A stretch of DNA of 34,734 nucleotides, from NCBI GenBank assembly GCA_945878785.1, contig CAMDVC010000003.1, forward strand, positions 1 through 34,734, in the 5' to 3' direction. The notes below the pieces were generated by a model, which was not told where the DNA came from, searched no databases, and was given only the letters and a program-made list of their open reading frames with translations. How positions within the stretch are numbered: the stretch's first letter is position 1; every line of letters begins with the position of its first letter. A program made the position numbers and the translations under genes. The DNA is from Bifidobacterium breve (GTDB lineage Bacteria > Actinomycetota > Acidimicrobiia > Acidimicrobiales > Ilumatobacteraceae). Positions 18,400 through 28,733 of this stretch are shown here, piece after piece.

Positions 18400-21300
18400 G
18401 TGGGTTCGTCTTTTACACACCTCCACGTTCATACTGAGTACTCCATGCTCGACGGGGCAGCTCGTCTTGATGAATTGGTGTCAAAGGCAGTTTCCGATGG
18501 TCAGAAAGCTCTTGGCATTACTGATCACGGCAATATGTATGGCGTCATCGAGTTCTATAAAGAGTGCGTGAAGCAGGGCGTCAAGCCAATTCTTGGCACT
18601 GAGGCCTACATGGCTCATGATCATCGTTCAGAGCGCATTCCTCGCCGTGGTCGCCTCGATGACAACGGTGGCTCAGACGAGGGCGGTCGCAAGCAGTATT
18701 ACCACCTCACATTGTTGGCTGAAAACAATGAGGGGTATCGCAACCTCATTCAGTTATCTAGCCTCGCTTTTCTTGAGGGGTACCACTACAAACCCCGCGT
18801 CGACTGGGAACTTTTGGAAAAGTATTCGTCTGGCCTGATAGCAACCACGGGTTGCCTTGGTGGACATGTGTTGCAGTCGCTTCTAAATGGCGATGAGAAG
18901 GGAGCAATCGCTAAGGCGTCTCGACTGCAAGATATTTTTGGCAAAGAAAATTTGTTTGTCGAACTGCAAGATCACGGCATCGCGAACCAACGGACAACCA
19001 ATCCAAAATTAGTAGAGATCGCACGTGCAATTGGTGCGCCAATAATTGCTACAAATGATTCGCATTACGTCAACCAAAGCGACCACATGGCACACGATGC
19101 ATTGTTGTGTGTACAGACCGGCGCATTGATGCGTGATCAAGACCGTTTTCGATTTGAAGGAAACGAGCACTACTTAAAAACGGCTGCCGAAATGCGATCA
19201 GTATGGAAAGACTTGCCTGAGGCATGTGATAACACGTTGCTTATTGCTGAACGTGCCCAAGTTGACATCACTTTTGACGAATATCAAATTCCAGACTTCC
19301 CGATTCCTGCGGACTACAAGACTCCGGCCGATTATCTGTCGTTCCTTACCTGGAAAGGTGCCCAACAGCGTTGGGGAGACAACTTGCCGTCAGTCGTTGT
19401 TGAACGACTCGCTTTCGAATTGAAAACAATCAGCGACATGGGCTTTGATGCGTATTTCCTCATTGTGTGGGATCTCATCCGCCATGCTCGTGAGTCAAAT
19501 ATTCGAGTCGGTCCTGGTCGTGGTTCGGCTGCTGGTTGTGCTGTTGCATACTGCTTGCGCATCACCGATCTTGATCCACTGAAGTACGACCTTCTGTTTG
19601 AACGATTCTTAAATCCGGATCGTGTCAGCATGCCCGATATCGATATGGACTTCGACTCGCGCTATCGCGATCACATGATTCAATACGCCGCTGAAAAATA
19701 TGGCCGTGACCATGTTGCTCAGATCATTACGTTTGCCACGATTAAGGCTCGTAACGCGGTTCGAGATGCTGCCCGAGTATTGGGGCATGAATACGGAGTC
19801 GGTGACCGCATTGCCAAGTTGATGCCAGCACTGCAGCAGGGGCGTGACACTCCGCTAGCAGCCTGCTTTGAATACAGCGATGAACACGCTGCCGGGTATC
19901 GCGAAGCACAGGGTCTTCGCGACTTAGTTCTCGCAGACGACATCGCTGCAAAAGTCGTTGAAGTTGCCAGAGGTTTAGAAGGACTCAAGCGATCAGACGG
20001 CATTCATGCTGCGGCTGTAGTAATCACCGGTAAGCCACTGATGGACTACCTGCCGATTCAACGCAAAGGAGACGATGCTCCGATAGTCACCCAATATGAA
20101 ATGCATGCCGTTGAATCATTAGGTCTTCTGAAAATGGACTTCCTTGGTCTGCGAAACCTTGACGTCATCGCAGATGCAGTGGAAATGATCAGAGAACAAA
20201 CAAATCCTGACTTTGACATTGACATCATTTCTCTTGAAGACACTGAGACTTTTGAGTTGCTCGGAAGGGGAGACACCATTGGTGTATTCCAGCTTGAGTC
20301 TTTGCCAATGCAGAGTTTGTTACGGCTAATGCGTCCTACGGCGTTTGAAGATGTCTGCGCCGTGATTGCCCTGTATCGCCCAGGTCCAATGAGTACCGAT
20401 ATGCACATCAAGTACGCGAAGATTAAGAACAATATCGAAGAGCTTAAGTACATTCATGAAGATGCGCGAGAAGTTCTTCACGACACCTATGGCCTCATGG
20501 TGTATCAAGAGAGCATGATGCGTGTTGCACAGAAGTTTGCTGGTTATTCGCTTGCCCAAGCAGACAACTTACGCAAGGCCTGCGGTAAGAAAGATCCGAG
20601 AGCCATGGCGGCTGAAGAAGGATCCTTTATCGATGGTTGTGAAAAGACCGGATACGGCCGTCCGCTTGGCCAGGAATTGTTTGACACTATTCGAGGCTTT
20701 GCTGATTACGCATTCAACAAGAGTCATGCGTATGGCTATGGGTTAATTGCATATCAGACTGCTTATCTCAAAGCTCATTTCCCGGTTGAGTACTCTGCGT
20801 GTCTGTTGACTTCTGTAAAAGGTAACTATGAAAAAGCAGCAGTGCATCTTGCCGATGCTCGTTCTATTGGCATAACGGTGTCGAACCCCGACATCAACGA
20901 AGGCCGTTCAGACTTTGCTGCCATAACCGCTGACGGCCAGAAGCGAATTGTGTTTGCATTGTCGGGAGTCCGAAACGTTGGAGAAGGAATTGTCCTTCAA
21001 ATTTTGGAAGAACGAGATCGCAATGGCCCATACGAATCGTTCCACGATTTTGCGCGACGTGCGCCCGAACAGGCTCTCAATAAGCGTGCTGTTGAATCGT
21101 TGATTAAGGCCGGGGCGTTTGATTCATTCGGGCATCCTCGTCGCGGTCTTCTCATGGTCTTTGAATCAATTATTGATTCTGCTGTTGTGGCTCGACGTGA
21201 GGAAGAAAAAGGAGTCATGTCGCTCTTTGGAGAAATGGAAGATGCATCAACAACAGGGTGGAGCTCAGAAGTAACCATTCCTGACATGCAGTTCACTAAG

Positions 21301-21909
21301 CCAGATCAACTGCGTCATGAAAAGGAGATGTTGGGTCTGTACATTTCCGATCACCCATTACGCGGGGTCGAATATGCACTACGCCGACTAGTTACCAGTT
21401 CAATTCAAGAACTTGAAGAACGCGAGTCCGGAATGGCAACGATTGGCGGAGTGTTATCTAGTTTGAATCGCCGCTTTACGAAGAAGGGTGACCAAATGGC
21501 GACGTTTCTGTTGGAAGACATGGACGCTGCCATTGAAGTGACAGTATTTGCAAAGGTGTTGAGCGAATATGGGCACATGTTGTCAGATGACCTAGTGGTT
21601 ACGGTTACGGGTCGCCTGAATAAACGTGATGGTGCGCCATCTAGTTTTTCTGCGCAAAGAATTTCGGTCCCTGAAAATTTGGGTGACAAAATTCCAGAAG
21701 TTGAACTGTCGCTGCCAGCCGGATTCACAACAGAAAAACTCGAACGACTCAAAGCAATCATCGCCGAATTTCCCGGAACCTCACCATGCAAGGTGAAGTT
21801 GCCTGGTGGCAAAGTATTCGATCTTGGGTCGTCGGGACTTGTTGATTTTGAGAAGGCTCTGGGGCCATTGCGCGTTACCTTTGGCTTGAATGCGGTAAAA
21901 ATCGTCTAA
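18400..21909 (+). CDS. dnaE: DNA polymerase III alpha subunit with apparently intact PHP domain
   Basis: FTHLHVHTEYSMLDGAARL PHP start, GPGRGSAAGCAVAYCLRITDLDPLKYDLLFERFLNPDRVSMPDIDMDFD, C-terminal OB fold; GTG start with AAAGGAG upstream. Confidence 0.97.
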   Translation: MGSSFTHLHVHTEYSMLDGAARLDELVSKAVSDGQKALGITDHGNMYGVIEFYKECVKQGVKPILGTEAYMAHDHRSERIPRRGRLDDNGGSDEGGRKQYYHLTLLAENNEGYRNLIQLSSLAFLEGYHYKPRVDWELLEKYSSGLIATTGCLGGHVLQSLLNGDEKGAIAKASRLQDIFGKENLFVELQDHGIANQRTTNPKLVEIARAIGAPIIATNDSHYVNQSDHMAHDALLCVQTGALMRDQDRFRFEGNEHYLKTAAEMRSVWKDLPEACDNTLLIAERAQVDITFDEYQIPDFPIPADYKTPADYLSFLTWKGAQQRWGDNLPSVVVERLAFELKTISDMGFDAYFLIVWDLIRHARESNIRVGPGRGSAAGCAVAYCLRITDLDPLKYDLLFERFLNPDRVSMPDIDMDFDSRYRDHMIQYAAEKYGRDHVAQIITFATIKARNAVRDAARVLGHEYGVGDRIAKLMPALQQGRDTPLAACFEYSDEHAAGYREAQGLRDLVLADDIAAKVVEVARGLEGLKRSDGIHAAAVVITGKPLMDYLPIQRKGDDAPIVTQYEMHAVESLGLLKMDFLGLRNLDVIADAVEMIREQTNPDFDIDIISLEDTETFELLGRGDTIGVFQLESLPMQSLLRLMRPTAFEDVCAVIALYRPGPMSTDMHIKYAKIKNNIEELKYIHEDAREVLHDTYGLMVYQESMMRVAQKFAGYSLAQADNLRKACGKKDPRAMAAEEGSFIDGCEKTGYGRPLGQELFDTIRGFADYAFNKSHAYGYGLIAYQTAYLKAHFPVEYSACLLTSVKGNYEKAAVHLADARSIGITVSNPDINEGRSDFAAITADGQKRIVFALSGVRNVGEGIVLQILEERDRNGPYESFHDFARRAPEQALNKRAVESLIKAGAFDSFGHPRRGLLMVFESIIDSAVVARREEEKGVMSLFGEMEDASTTGWSSEVTIPDMQFTKPDQLRHEKEMLGLYISDHPLRGVEYALRRLVTSSIQELEERESGMATIGGVLSSLNRRFTKKGDQMATFLLEDMDAAIEVTVFAKVLSEYGHMLSDDLVVTVTGRLNKRDGAPSSFSAQRISVPENLGDKIPEVELSLPAGFTTEKLERLKAIIAEFPGTSPCKVKLPGGKVFDLGSSGLVDFEKALGPLRVTFGLNAVKIV

Positions 21910-22009
21910 ATGACCTGTGATTTCAGGATTTGGCTTCTGGCAGTGGCAGAATAGAAGGGTTGTTGTCGGCACTTGTGCCGCCCGAGTGTCAGAGGGAGTC
22001 ACCCAGTCA

Positions 22010-22669
22010 ATGTCGTTGGAAGTTGCCACACAAGACTGCAGCGCACTCACTGAGGCCCAGTTTGAGGAGTTCCTCACCATCGAGGGTTCTTTCACTGCCG
22101 AGCAGTTTGCGAAGGCTGGAACAGATTGGGTGTTGTGCACCCTTGCCCGTATTGACGGCAAATTGCACGGTGTCACTTTTTTAACTCTTGAACGTATCGG
22201 CGGAACACCATGTGTCTTGCTCGGACTCATGACCATCAAGCGAACTGCAAAGCGTGATTCAATTCTTAAAGGTTTAATGACAGAGGCCTACCATCGTGCA
22301 CTGATGGCATTTCCTGATGAGGATGTCGTGGTGGGTAGCCGCTTCGCAACAGCCGACGGCATGGAAGCAATGAAAGCTGTCACAGAGATGATTCCCACAT
22401 TCGGGCATCGCGCCGTTGGTGAAGAACGCGCATGGGGTCGTCGCCTTGCTCGTCGTTTTGGTGTTGATTCCACGTATGACGAAAAAACTTTCATCGTTGC
22501 ATCTGGTGGACAAAGCGGTTTCCTCGATCACGAATCGTTGAAGCCAGAAAAGATCTCACCAGAAATCACCTCTTTGTTTGAAGGCGTTGATCCTAAAAAG
22601 GGTGGCGTGTTGATTGTTCATGGTTGGACCATGGCTGAAAGCCTTGTCAAGCTCGGCGCTCGCGTCTAA
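22010..22669 (+). CDS. Conserved-looking protein of unknown function (possible GNAT-like fold, tentative)
   Basis: ATG 22010 preceded by AGAGGGAG; starts MSLEVATQDCSALTEAQFEEF; no family motif I can assign firmly. Confidence 0.6.
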   Translation: MSLEVATQDCSALTEAQFEEFLTIEGSFTAEQFAKAGTDWVLCTLARIDGKLHGVTFLTLERIGGTPCVLLGLMTIKRTAKRDSILKGLMTEAYHRALMAFPDEDVVVGSRFATADGMEAMKAVTEMIPTFGHRAVGEERAWGRRLARRFGVDSTYDEKTFIVASGGQSGFLDHESLKPEKISPEITSLFEGVDPKKGGVLIVHGWTMAESLVKLGARV

Positions 22670-22673
22670 GTCA

Positions 22674-23273
22674 GTGAACTTCGCCGACATCGTCCGATCA
22701 CGTCGGATGTCGAGATCATTCTCCGATCAAGCAGTCGATACTGCAATAGTCACATCGTGTATTGATCTTGCAAGCCGTGCACCAAGTGCAGGGAAATCGC
22801 AGGGCTGGCATGTTCTGTTATTAGAGAACGAATCAACACAGCGGTATTGGGATGTTACGCTTCCTGTCGAACGTCGTGAGGGTTTCGCATTCCCGTTGCT
22901 TTTGCAAGCGCCCGTCATCGCGATCAGCATGTGTGACCCAACTGCATACCTAGAGCGCTATTCAGAACCAGACAAAAAGGCAACCGGCCTTGGTGAGGGG
23001 CTTGATCAATGGCCTGCGCCGTATTGGACCATCGATGCATCCTTTGCAACTATGACGTTTCTTCTTGCACTAGAAGATGTGAAATTGGGTGCCTTGTTTT
23101 TTGCCCACTCGAATGAAGCAGGGCTTCGACAAGAGTTCAACATTCCTGACCACATTGAAATATTGGGCACCATTGCCATTGGTTATGAAATTGAAGGCCA
23201 GAAACGACAGGGCCGCAGTGCTCAGCGAATTCGTCGTTCAGCAGAATCGATTATTCACCAGAAAAACTGGTAG
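22674..23273 (+). CDS. Nitroreductase family protein
   Basis: [44 protein letters not shown], typical nitroreductase N-terminus; [29 protein letters not shown] start at 22674. Confidence 0.85.
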   Translation: MNFADIVRSRRMSRSFSDQAVDTAIVTSCIDLASRAPSAGKSQGWHVLLLENESTQRYWDVTLPVERREGFAFPLLLQAPVIAISMCDPTAYLERYSEPDKKATGLGEGLDQWPAPYWTIDASFATMTFLLALEDVKLGALFFAHSNEAGLRQEFNIPDHIEILGTIAIGYEIEGQKRQGRSAQRIRRSAESIIHQKNW

Positions 23274-25248
23274 CAATTCGGTCGCGCAATTCCTGTTCGG
23301 TACGGGCCGGCAGTAAACACTCATGATTGCGACACACGTAGGCCGAGCCGGTCTCGCGGCCAGCCCATAATGGTGAGTCAATCGGCTCGCCCCACACCGT
23401 GACTGCATTCGGAAGCCACTGTGATCGGACTGTTGCGAGTAGCGCTGGGTTTTCACCTGGAATCACGATCTCTACAGCACCTTCTTGCGCAAAGAGGGAC
23501 GCAGAGATGGCATTGCAAAACCCTGTCGCAGCAGATGGGGCGACTCGGGCTAGTAGAGCCAGTATCTGGTGTGCATGCATTTCCAGTTTGGCATCCCCGG
23601 TGATAGCCGCAAGTCGAAGAAATGCATACGCCGCTACTGAATTAGCTGATGGTGTCGCGTTGTCCATCAGGTCTTTCTGGCGAACAATTAATTGTTCAGA
23701 TGAAGATGCGACGGTAAACAACCCGCCGTGTTCTGGATCCCAGTATTCATCGATCAATTGATGTGCGGTCTCCGTTGCAATCTGCAGCCACGTATGATCA
23801 GCTGTTAGTTCGTACATGCGCGTCATTGCATCAATAACATGTGCCAAGTCGTGGGCCAGTGCACTGTGTTGAGAGTGGGGCTGTGCCTCTTCTTGCCAGC
23901 TTCGTGACCACACGCCGTCGGCACTTCGCAATTCAGATACAAGAAACAGGGCGCTCTTCTCGGCAAAAGGAATTAGGTCGAGTCGATTGAATGCTGAAAT
24001 AGATTCACATAATGACGAAAGCATCATTGCATTCCATTCAGTCAAGACTTTGTTGTCAAGACCGGGGCGTGGGCGTGTTGCACGATGATGAAAGAGGCGA
24101 TGACGAGCGGACTCAATCTCTAGTGGTCGTTGCAACGAGCCGCGTTGAGGAATGCGATGCGGGATTGATCGGCCTTCAAAATTGCCGCCGTCTGTGATGT
24201 TCCACCACTCGAGAGCTGCCGCAGAATCTTTGCCAAGGACAGAGGCGAGTTCGTGCAGAGTCCAGGTATAAAAAGCGCCCTCTTCAGAATGTCCGTGTTC
24301 GTCAAGAGAGTCAGCATCTTCAGCACTGTAGAAACCGCCATCTGGGTGGCGCATTTCATTGATGACATACGACATGACTTCTTCTGCAGTTTGGCGATGT
24401 CGGTCATGATGCCCGATGAGCCATGCATGCGTATAAGCACGCAGAAGGAGAGCCTGGTCGTACAACATCTTTTCAAAATGGGGTACTAACCACTTCTCGT
24501 CCACGCTGTATCGCGAGAAGCCTCCACCAATGTGGTCGTACATTCCGCCAGCTGCCATCGCATCAAGAGAAGTATTAACCATCTCAAGAAGTTGGTCGTC
24601 ATGTGACCGCTGGTATGCACGCATGGCCAAATCAAGCGCAAACGTTGAAGGAAATTTTGGTGCCGAGCCAAAGCCACCCCAGCGGGAGTCAAAACTCTGA
24701 GCCATTGCCTGAAGTGCTGTATTGGCCAGTTCGTGTGCATCGAACGCATCAACAGGGGCAATGTGGGCGGTTCTACTGACAGCCTCAACAAGTGCATCAA
24801 CATTTTGTTGTAAGTCCTCGCGTTTGTTACGCCATGCATCATCAACTGCATGCATCAACTTCACAAATGACTCTCGTGGGTAATACGTACCGCCATAGAA
24901 AGGTTCACCGGTTGGCGTACAGAACACGGTCATGGGCCAGCCGCCTCGACCTGTCATTGCTTGCACTGCATCCATGTAAATGGCATCAATATCGGGGCGC
25001 TCTTCTCGGTCGACCTTGATGTTGACAAACAGTTGATTCATTACTGCTGCAGTTGTGTCGTCTTCGAAGCTTTCATGAGCCATCACGTGACACCAGTGAC
25101 ATGCAGAGTAACCAACCGATAGCAGAATTGGTTTGCCGGTGCGAGCTGCTTCGGCAAATGCTTCTTCGCCCCATTGAAACCAGTCCACTGGGTTATCTCG
25201 GTGTTGTCGCAGGTATGGCGACGACGCCTCGGACAGTTTGTTTGTCAC
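23251..25248 (-). CDS. DUF255/YyaL-family thioredoxin-domain protein (spermatogenesis-associated protein 20-like)
   Basis: [98 protein letters not shown]. Confidence 0.93.
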   Translation of the reverse strand: MTNKLSEASSPYLRQHRDNPVDWFQWGEEAFAEAARTGKPILLSVGYSACHWCHVMAHESFEDDTTAAVMNQLFVNIKVDREERPDIDAIYMDAVQAMTGRGGWPMTVFCTPTGEPFYGGTYYPRESFVKLMHAVDDAWRNKREDLQQNVDALVEAVSRTAHIAPVDAFDAHELANTALQAMAQSFDSRWGGFGSAPKFPSTFALDLAMRAYQRSHDDQLLEMVNTSLDAMAAGGMYDHIGGGFSRYSVDEKWLVPHFEKMLYDQALLLRAYTHAWLIGHHDRHRQTAEEVMSYVINEMRHPDGGFYSAEDADSLDEHGHSEEGAFYTWTLHELASVLGKDSAAALEWWNITDGGNFEGRSIPHRIPQRGSLQRPLEIESARHRLFHHRATRPRPGLDNKVLTEWNAMMLSSLCESISAFNRLDLIPFAEKSALFLVSELRSADGVWSRSWQEEAQPHSQHSALAHDLAHVIDAMTRMYELTADHTWLQIATETAHQLIDEYWDPEHGGLFTVASSSEQLIVRQKDLMDNATPSANSVAAYAFLRLAAITGDAKLEMHAHQILALLARVAPSAATGFCNAISASLFAQEGAVEIVIPGENPALLATVRSQWLPNAVTVWGEPIDSPLWAGRETGSAYVCRNHECLLPARTEQELRDRIATSFSGE

Positions 25249-26012
25249 GCGCCCATGGCGTGAAAGCCACCATCAACGTGGATGACCTCGCCAGTTGTTG
25301 CAGGAAACCAGTCAGACATAAGAGCAAGCACGGTTTTTGCAACGGGAATGGGGTCTGACACATCCCATCCAAGGGGAGCGCGGTCATCCCAAATGTCTTC
25401 AAACTTCTTGAACCCGGGAATTGATTTTGCCGCCATTGTCTTGATGGGGCCGGCTGCAACCAAGTTGCAACGAATGCCTCGCGGTCCGAGTTCCTTTGCA
25501 AGATAGCGACTTGTTGATTCAAACGCCGACTTAGCAACTCCCATCCAGTTGTATGCAGGCCACGCAACGGTGTTGTCGAAGTCAAGACCGACGATGGACC
25601 CACCTGAAGACATCAACGGAAGAAATGCATCCACAAGTGTCTTTAATGAATATGCAGAAATTTGCATAGCAATTGCAACGTCGCTCCATTGAGCAGCCAA
25701 GAAGTCGTCTCCAAGACAAACCTCTGGGGCAAAGCCAATTGCGTGAAGCACTCCATCAACGTGACCTAAGGACGCGCGCACTTGTTCACGAACTGATTCG
25801 ATGTGTTCTGGCACCGTGACATCAAACTCAAAGACATCAACGGGTGAGTCAAGCCTGCGTGCAGACCTCTGTGTCAGCGAGAGTGCGCGGCCGGCACCCG
25901 TGAGCACAATTTGAGCGCCTTCACGTTGGGCTAATTGCGCCACACTGAATGCCAAGGAGGCGTCAGTTAAGACACCTGTCACAACGATTTTTTTGCCTTC
26001 AAGAAGTCCCAT
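25245..26012 (-). CDS. fabI: Enoyl-ACP reductase (FabI, InhA-like)
   Basis: [69 protein letters not shown] (Y-x6-K); [17 protein letters not shown]. Confidence 0.93.
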   Translation of the reverse strand: MGLLEGKKIVVTGVLTDASLAFSVAQLAQREGAQIVLTGAGRALSLTQRSARRLDSPVDVFEFDVTVPEHIESVREQVRASLGHVDGVLHAIGFAPEVCLGDDFLAAQWSDVAIAMQISAYSLKTLVDAFLPLMSSGGSIVGLDFDNTVAWPAYNWMGVAKSAFESTSRYLAKELGPRGIRCNLVAAGPIKTMAAKSIPGFKKFEDIWDDRAPLGWDVSDPIPVAKTVLALMSDWFPATTGEVIHVDGGFHAMGA

Positions 26013-26059
26013 TCATATGACCGTAGTTCGCAAGGGGTCTATGTGTAAGGCTCTACGGA

Positions 26060-26737
26060 ATGCGTATTGGAATATTGGGCGGTACCGGACCCGCCGGAAG
26101 TGCCCTTGGGGCTCGCCTTGCTTCGGTTGGTTATGACGTGATTATTGGGTCTCGGTCCAAAGATCGAGCCACAGAAGTGTGCGACGCTCTAAAAGCCAAG
26201 TGGCCAAATCTGAATCTCAGCGTAAATGGCGGTGACAATGATGACGCATCCGCATGTAACGTTGTTGTGCTCGCCACTCCTTGGGATTCGGCTGCAACAA
26301 CCGCTAAAGCTCATATTGATTTGTTGCGTGGCAAAGTAATCATCAGTATGGCTAACGCGCTCGTGCGTGTGGGCCATGAATTCCAACCTCTCTTGCCTCC
26401 TCGCGGAAGTGTTGCTGCTCATGTGCAAGCCGCAGTTCCTGAATGTCGGGTCGTGGCAGCGTTTCATCATTTGCCTGCAACGGAACTGGGGCACCTCGGA
26501 GACCCAATTGATTCTGACGTTCTGATTTGTTCAGACAGTTCAGAAGCCCGCACAATAGTCATGGATATCACTGCACATATTCCCGGTTGTCGTCCACTCG
26601 ACGCTGGTGAGTTATCGAACGCAACAGCAATCGAAGCTTTTACAGCTGTTCTGTTGCAATTGAATGTTCGCTACAAGACGCGAGTTGCACCGAAACTCAC
26701 GGGAATTACGAAAGATCCTCGGGCGAAGGCTCAATAA
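26060..26737 (+). CDS. npdG: NADPH-dependent F420 reductase (NpdG/Fno family)
   Basis: MRIGILGGTGPAGSALGARLASVGYDVIIGSRS, VVVLATPWDSA, VVAAFHHLPATELGHL, SNATAIEAFTAVLLQLNVRYK. Confidence 0.83.
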   Translation: MRIGILGGTGPAGSALGARLASVGYDVIIGSRSKDRATEVCDALKAKWPNLNLSVNGGDNDDASACNVVVLATPWDSAATTAKAHIDLLRGKVIISMANALVRVGHEFQPLLPPRGSVAAHVQAAVPECRVVAAFHHLPATELGHLGDPIDSDVLICSDSSEARTIVMDITAHIPGCRPLDAGELSNATAIEAFTAVLLQLNVRYKTRVAPKLTGITKDPRAKAQ

Positions 26738-26739
26738 AT

Positions 26740-27885
26740 ATGTCAATGCGTTTGTACGACACTGCGCGGCGTGACATTGTGCCGTTTACTCCAAGTGAGT
26801 TGGTGCTGATGTACACATGCGGTATCACTCCGTACGACGCAACACATTTGGGCCACGCCTCAACTTTTCTGTTCTATGATATTTTGCAGCGGCGTTTGAT
26901 TGATCTTGGACATACAGTTCGATGCGTGCGCAATGTCACTGATGTTGATGATCCGTTGTTTGCGAAAGCCCGGGAACTCGGTGTTCACTATCTGGATCTA
27001 GCAGCAGGCGAAGAGGCGCGTTTCAATCGTGACATGGAAGCACTCGAGATGCTTCCCGCGTTCAGCACGCCTCGCGCGTCCTCAGCCATTACCGATATTC
27101 GTAAATTCATCGGGCTAGTTCTCGACAGAGGATTTGCCTATGCCGTTGGCGGATCCGTGTACTTTGATGTCTCTAAGGTTCCGACCTTCGGAGAAGTGTC
27201 GCATTACAGCCACGAACAGATGCTGGAATTTGCACGTCAACGTGGGGGCAATGTGGATGATCCACAGAAACGGAATCCGCTCGACTTTGTTCTGTGGCAT
27301 CCATCTGCAGATGATGAACCAGCATGGGATGCAACATGGGGTGCTGGTCGACCCGGGTGGCATATCGAATGTTCGGCACTTGCATTACGCGACCTTGGCA
27401 CAACGATTGATTTACACGGCGGCGGAAGTGACTTGATATTTCCCCATCATGAATGTGAACGAGCGCAGTCTGAAGCAGCAACAGGCGAGACATTTGTGAA
27501 GCATTGGATGCACGTAGCAATGGTGTTCAAAGATGGTGAAAAAATGTCGAAGAGTCTCGGCAACTTGGTGTTTGTCGATCAGTTGCGCACATTGTGGGAT
27601 CCGCGGTCTATCCGCATCGCCATAATTGAACACCATTACCGCACGGAATGGGAATGGGATGAAACCCTTATGCCTCGTAGTTCTAAACGACTAACACAAT
27701 GGGTGGCGTCAGTTGGGGGAACTCAATCTGATCTTTTGGATTCAGTGCGGGCTTGTCTAGACAATGATCTTGATACGCCTGGTGCACTTGCTCTGATCGA
27801 CGCCGCAGCAGTTGAGGGTATTGACGTCAGTACCTCAGCAGCTCTCTTGGGAGTCGAATTACTCACGCCTGTCGGCCCTCGCTAA
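26740..27885 (+). CDS. mshC: L-cysteine:1D-myo-inositol 2-amino-2-deoxy-alpha-D-glucopyranoside ligase (mycothiol synthesis)
   Basis: CysRS-like with MYTCGITPYDATHLGHASTFL (MshC variant of HIGH), GWHIECSALALRDLG, DLIFPHHECERAQSEA, KMSKSLGNLVFV. Confidence 0.88.
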   Translation: MSMRLYDTARRDIVPFTPSELVLMYTCGITPYDATHLGHASTFLFYDILQRRLIDLGHTVRCVRNVTDVDDPLFAKARELGVHYLDLAAGEEARFNRDMEALEMLPAFSTPRASSAITDIRKFIGLVLDRGFAYAVGGSVYFDVSKVPTFGEVSHYSHEQMLEFARQRGGNVDDPQKRNPLDFVLWHPSADDEPAWDATWGAGRPGWHIECSALALRDLGTTIDLHGGGSDLIFPHHECERAQSEAATGETFVKHWMHVAMVFKDGEKMSKSLGNLVFVDQLRTLWDPRSIRIAIIEHHYRTEWEWDETLMPRSSKRLTQWVASVGGTQSDLLDSVRACLDNDLDTPGALALIDAAAVEGIDVSTSAALLGVELLTPVGPR

Positions 27886-27895
27886 CAATTGCTTT

Positions 27896-27911
27896 CGCCC
27901 GTCGTCGGGCG
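27896..27911 (+). terminator. Candidate short GC hairpin after mshC (no U-tract)
   Basis: CGCCCG-TCGT-CGGGCG perfect 6-bp stem, 4-nt loop, in the mshC-plsC intergenic region. Confidence 0.4.
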
Positions 27912-27939
27912 TCGAAATCATGGGTAATATGTGCAGATA

Positions 27940-28689
27940 ATGGCAACAAATTGGGACTCGTCTTCACCAGTTGGTGATCAGGTGCTGCCTAAATCCAGCC
28001 GAGCCCAACCACGGGCACGAGCACTATTGCAGCCACTGAGCACAAAGTTGTGGAAGTTTCGTTTTGAAGGTTTTGAGAACCTTCCGGAATCCGGGCCAGC
28101 TATTTTGTGTCCGAACCACATCAGTTTTCTTGATTCAGTTTTCACCATGATTCATGCAGGGCGTCAAATCAGTTTTGTTGGCAAAGCCGAGTACATGGAT
28201 TCATGGAAGACAAAATATTTGTTTCCTGCTCTCGGCATGATTCCTATCGATCGCTCGGGAGGTTCCAAAAGCGAAGGTGCCCTCTTTGCAGCAGAGGCAG
28301 TACTGCGGCGTGGGGAACTTTTTGGCATTTTTCCCGAAGGAACACGCAGTCGAGATGGCATGTTGTACAAAGGACATACAGGTGCAGCGCGTCTAGCTCT
28401 GAAAGTGGGTTGCCCAATTCTGCCGGTCGGAATTATTGGTACTCGAGAGATTCAACCACCAGACAAGGTGATGCCGCGTTTCGGGCGTGAATGCACAATC
28501 AAAATTGGTGTACCCATTGATCTGTCTCGATATAGCGACCGAGCAGACGACCACATGGTTCTGCGAGAAATCACCGATGAGCTGATGTACGAAATTCAGG
28601 CGCTAACAGGCCAGGAATACCGCAATGTGTATGCCACCAAACGCGCAGAGAGCATTCCCACCGAGCAAGCGGTGTTCAATCACGGCTAA
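27940..28689 (+). CDS. plsC: 1-acyl-sn-glycerol-3-phosphate acyltransferase (PlsC family)
   Basis: LCPNHISFLDSVF (HX4D), FPEGTRSRDGMLYKGHTGAARLAL. Start ATG 27940 (GTG 27931 alternative); TAATAT at 27925-27930 resembles a -10. Confidence 0.88.
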   Translation: MATNWDSSSPVGDQVLPKSSRAQPRARALLQPLSTKLWKFRFEGFENLPESGPAILCPNHISFLDSVFTMIHAGRQISFVGKAEYMDSWKTKYLFPALGMIPIDRSGGSKSEGALFAAEAVLRRGELFGIFPEGTRSRDGMLYKGHTGAARLALKVGCPILPVGIIGTREIQPPDKVMPRFGRECTIKIGVPIDLSRYSDRADDHMVLREITDELMYEIQALTGQEYRNVYATKRAESIPTEQAVFNHG

Positions 28690-28733
28690 ATAGACCCGAG
28701 CTAGCACTTCGTGCGCCGTAGAATGGTCGTCTC

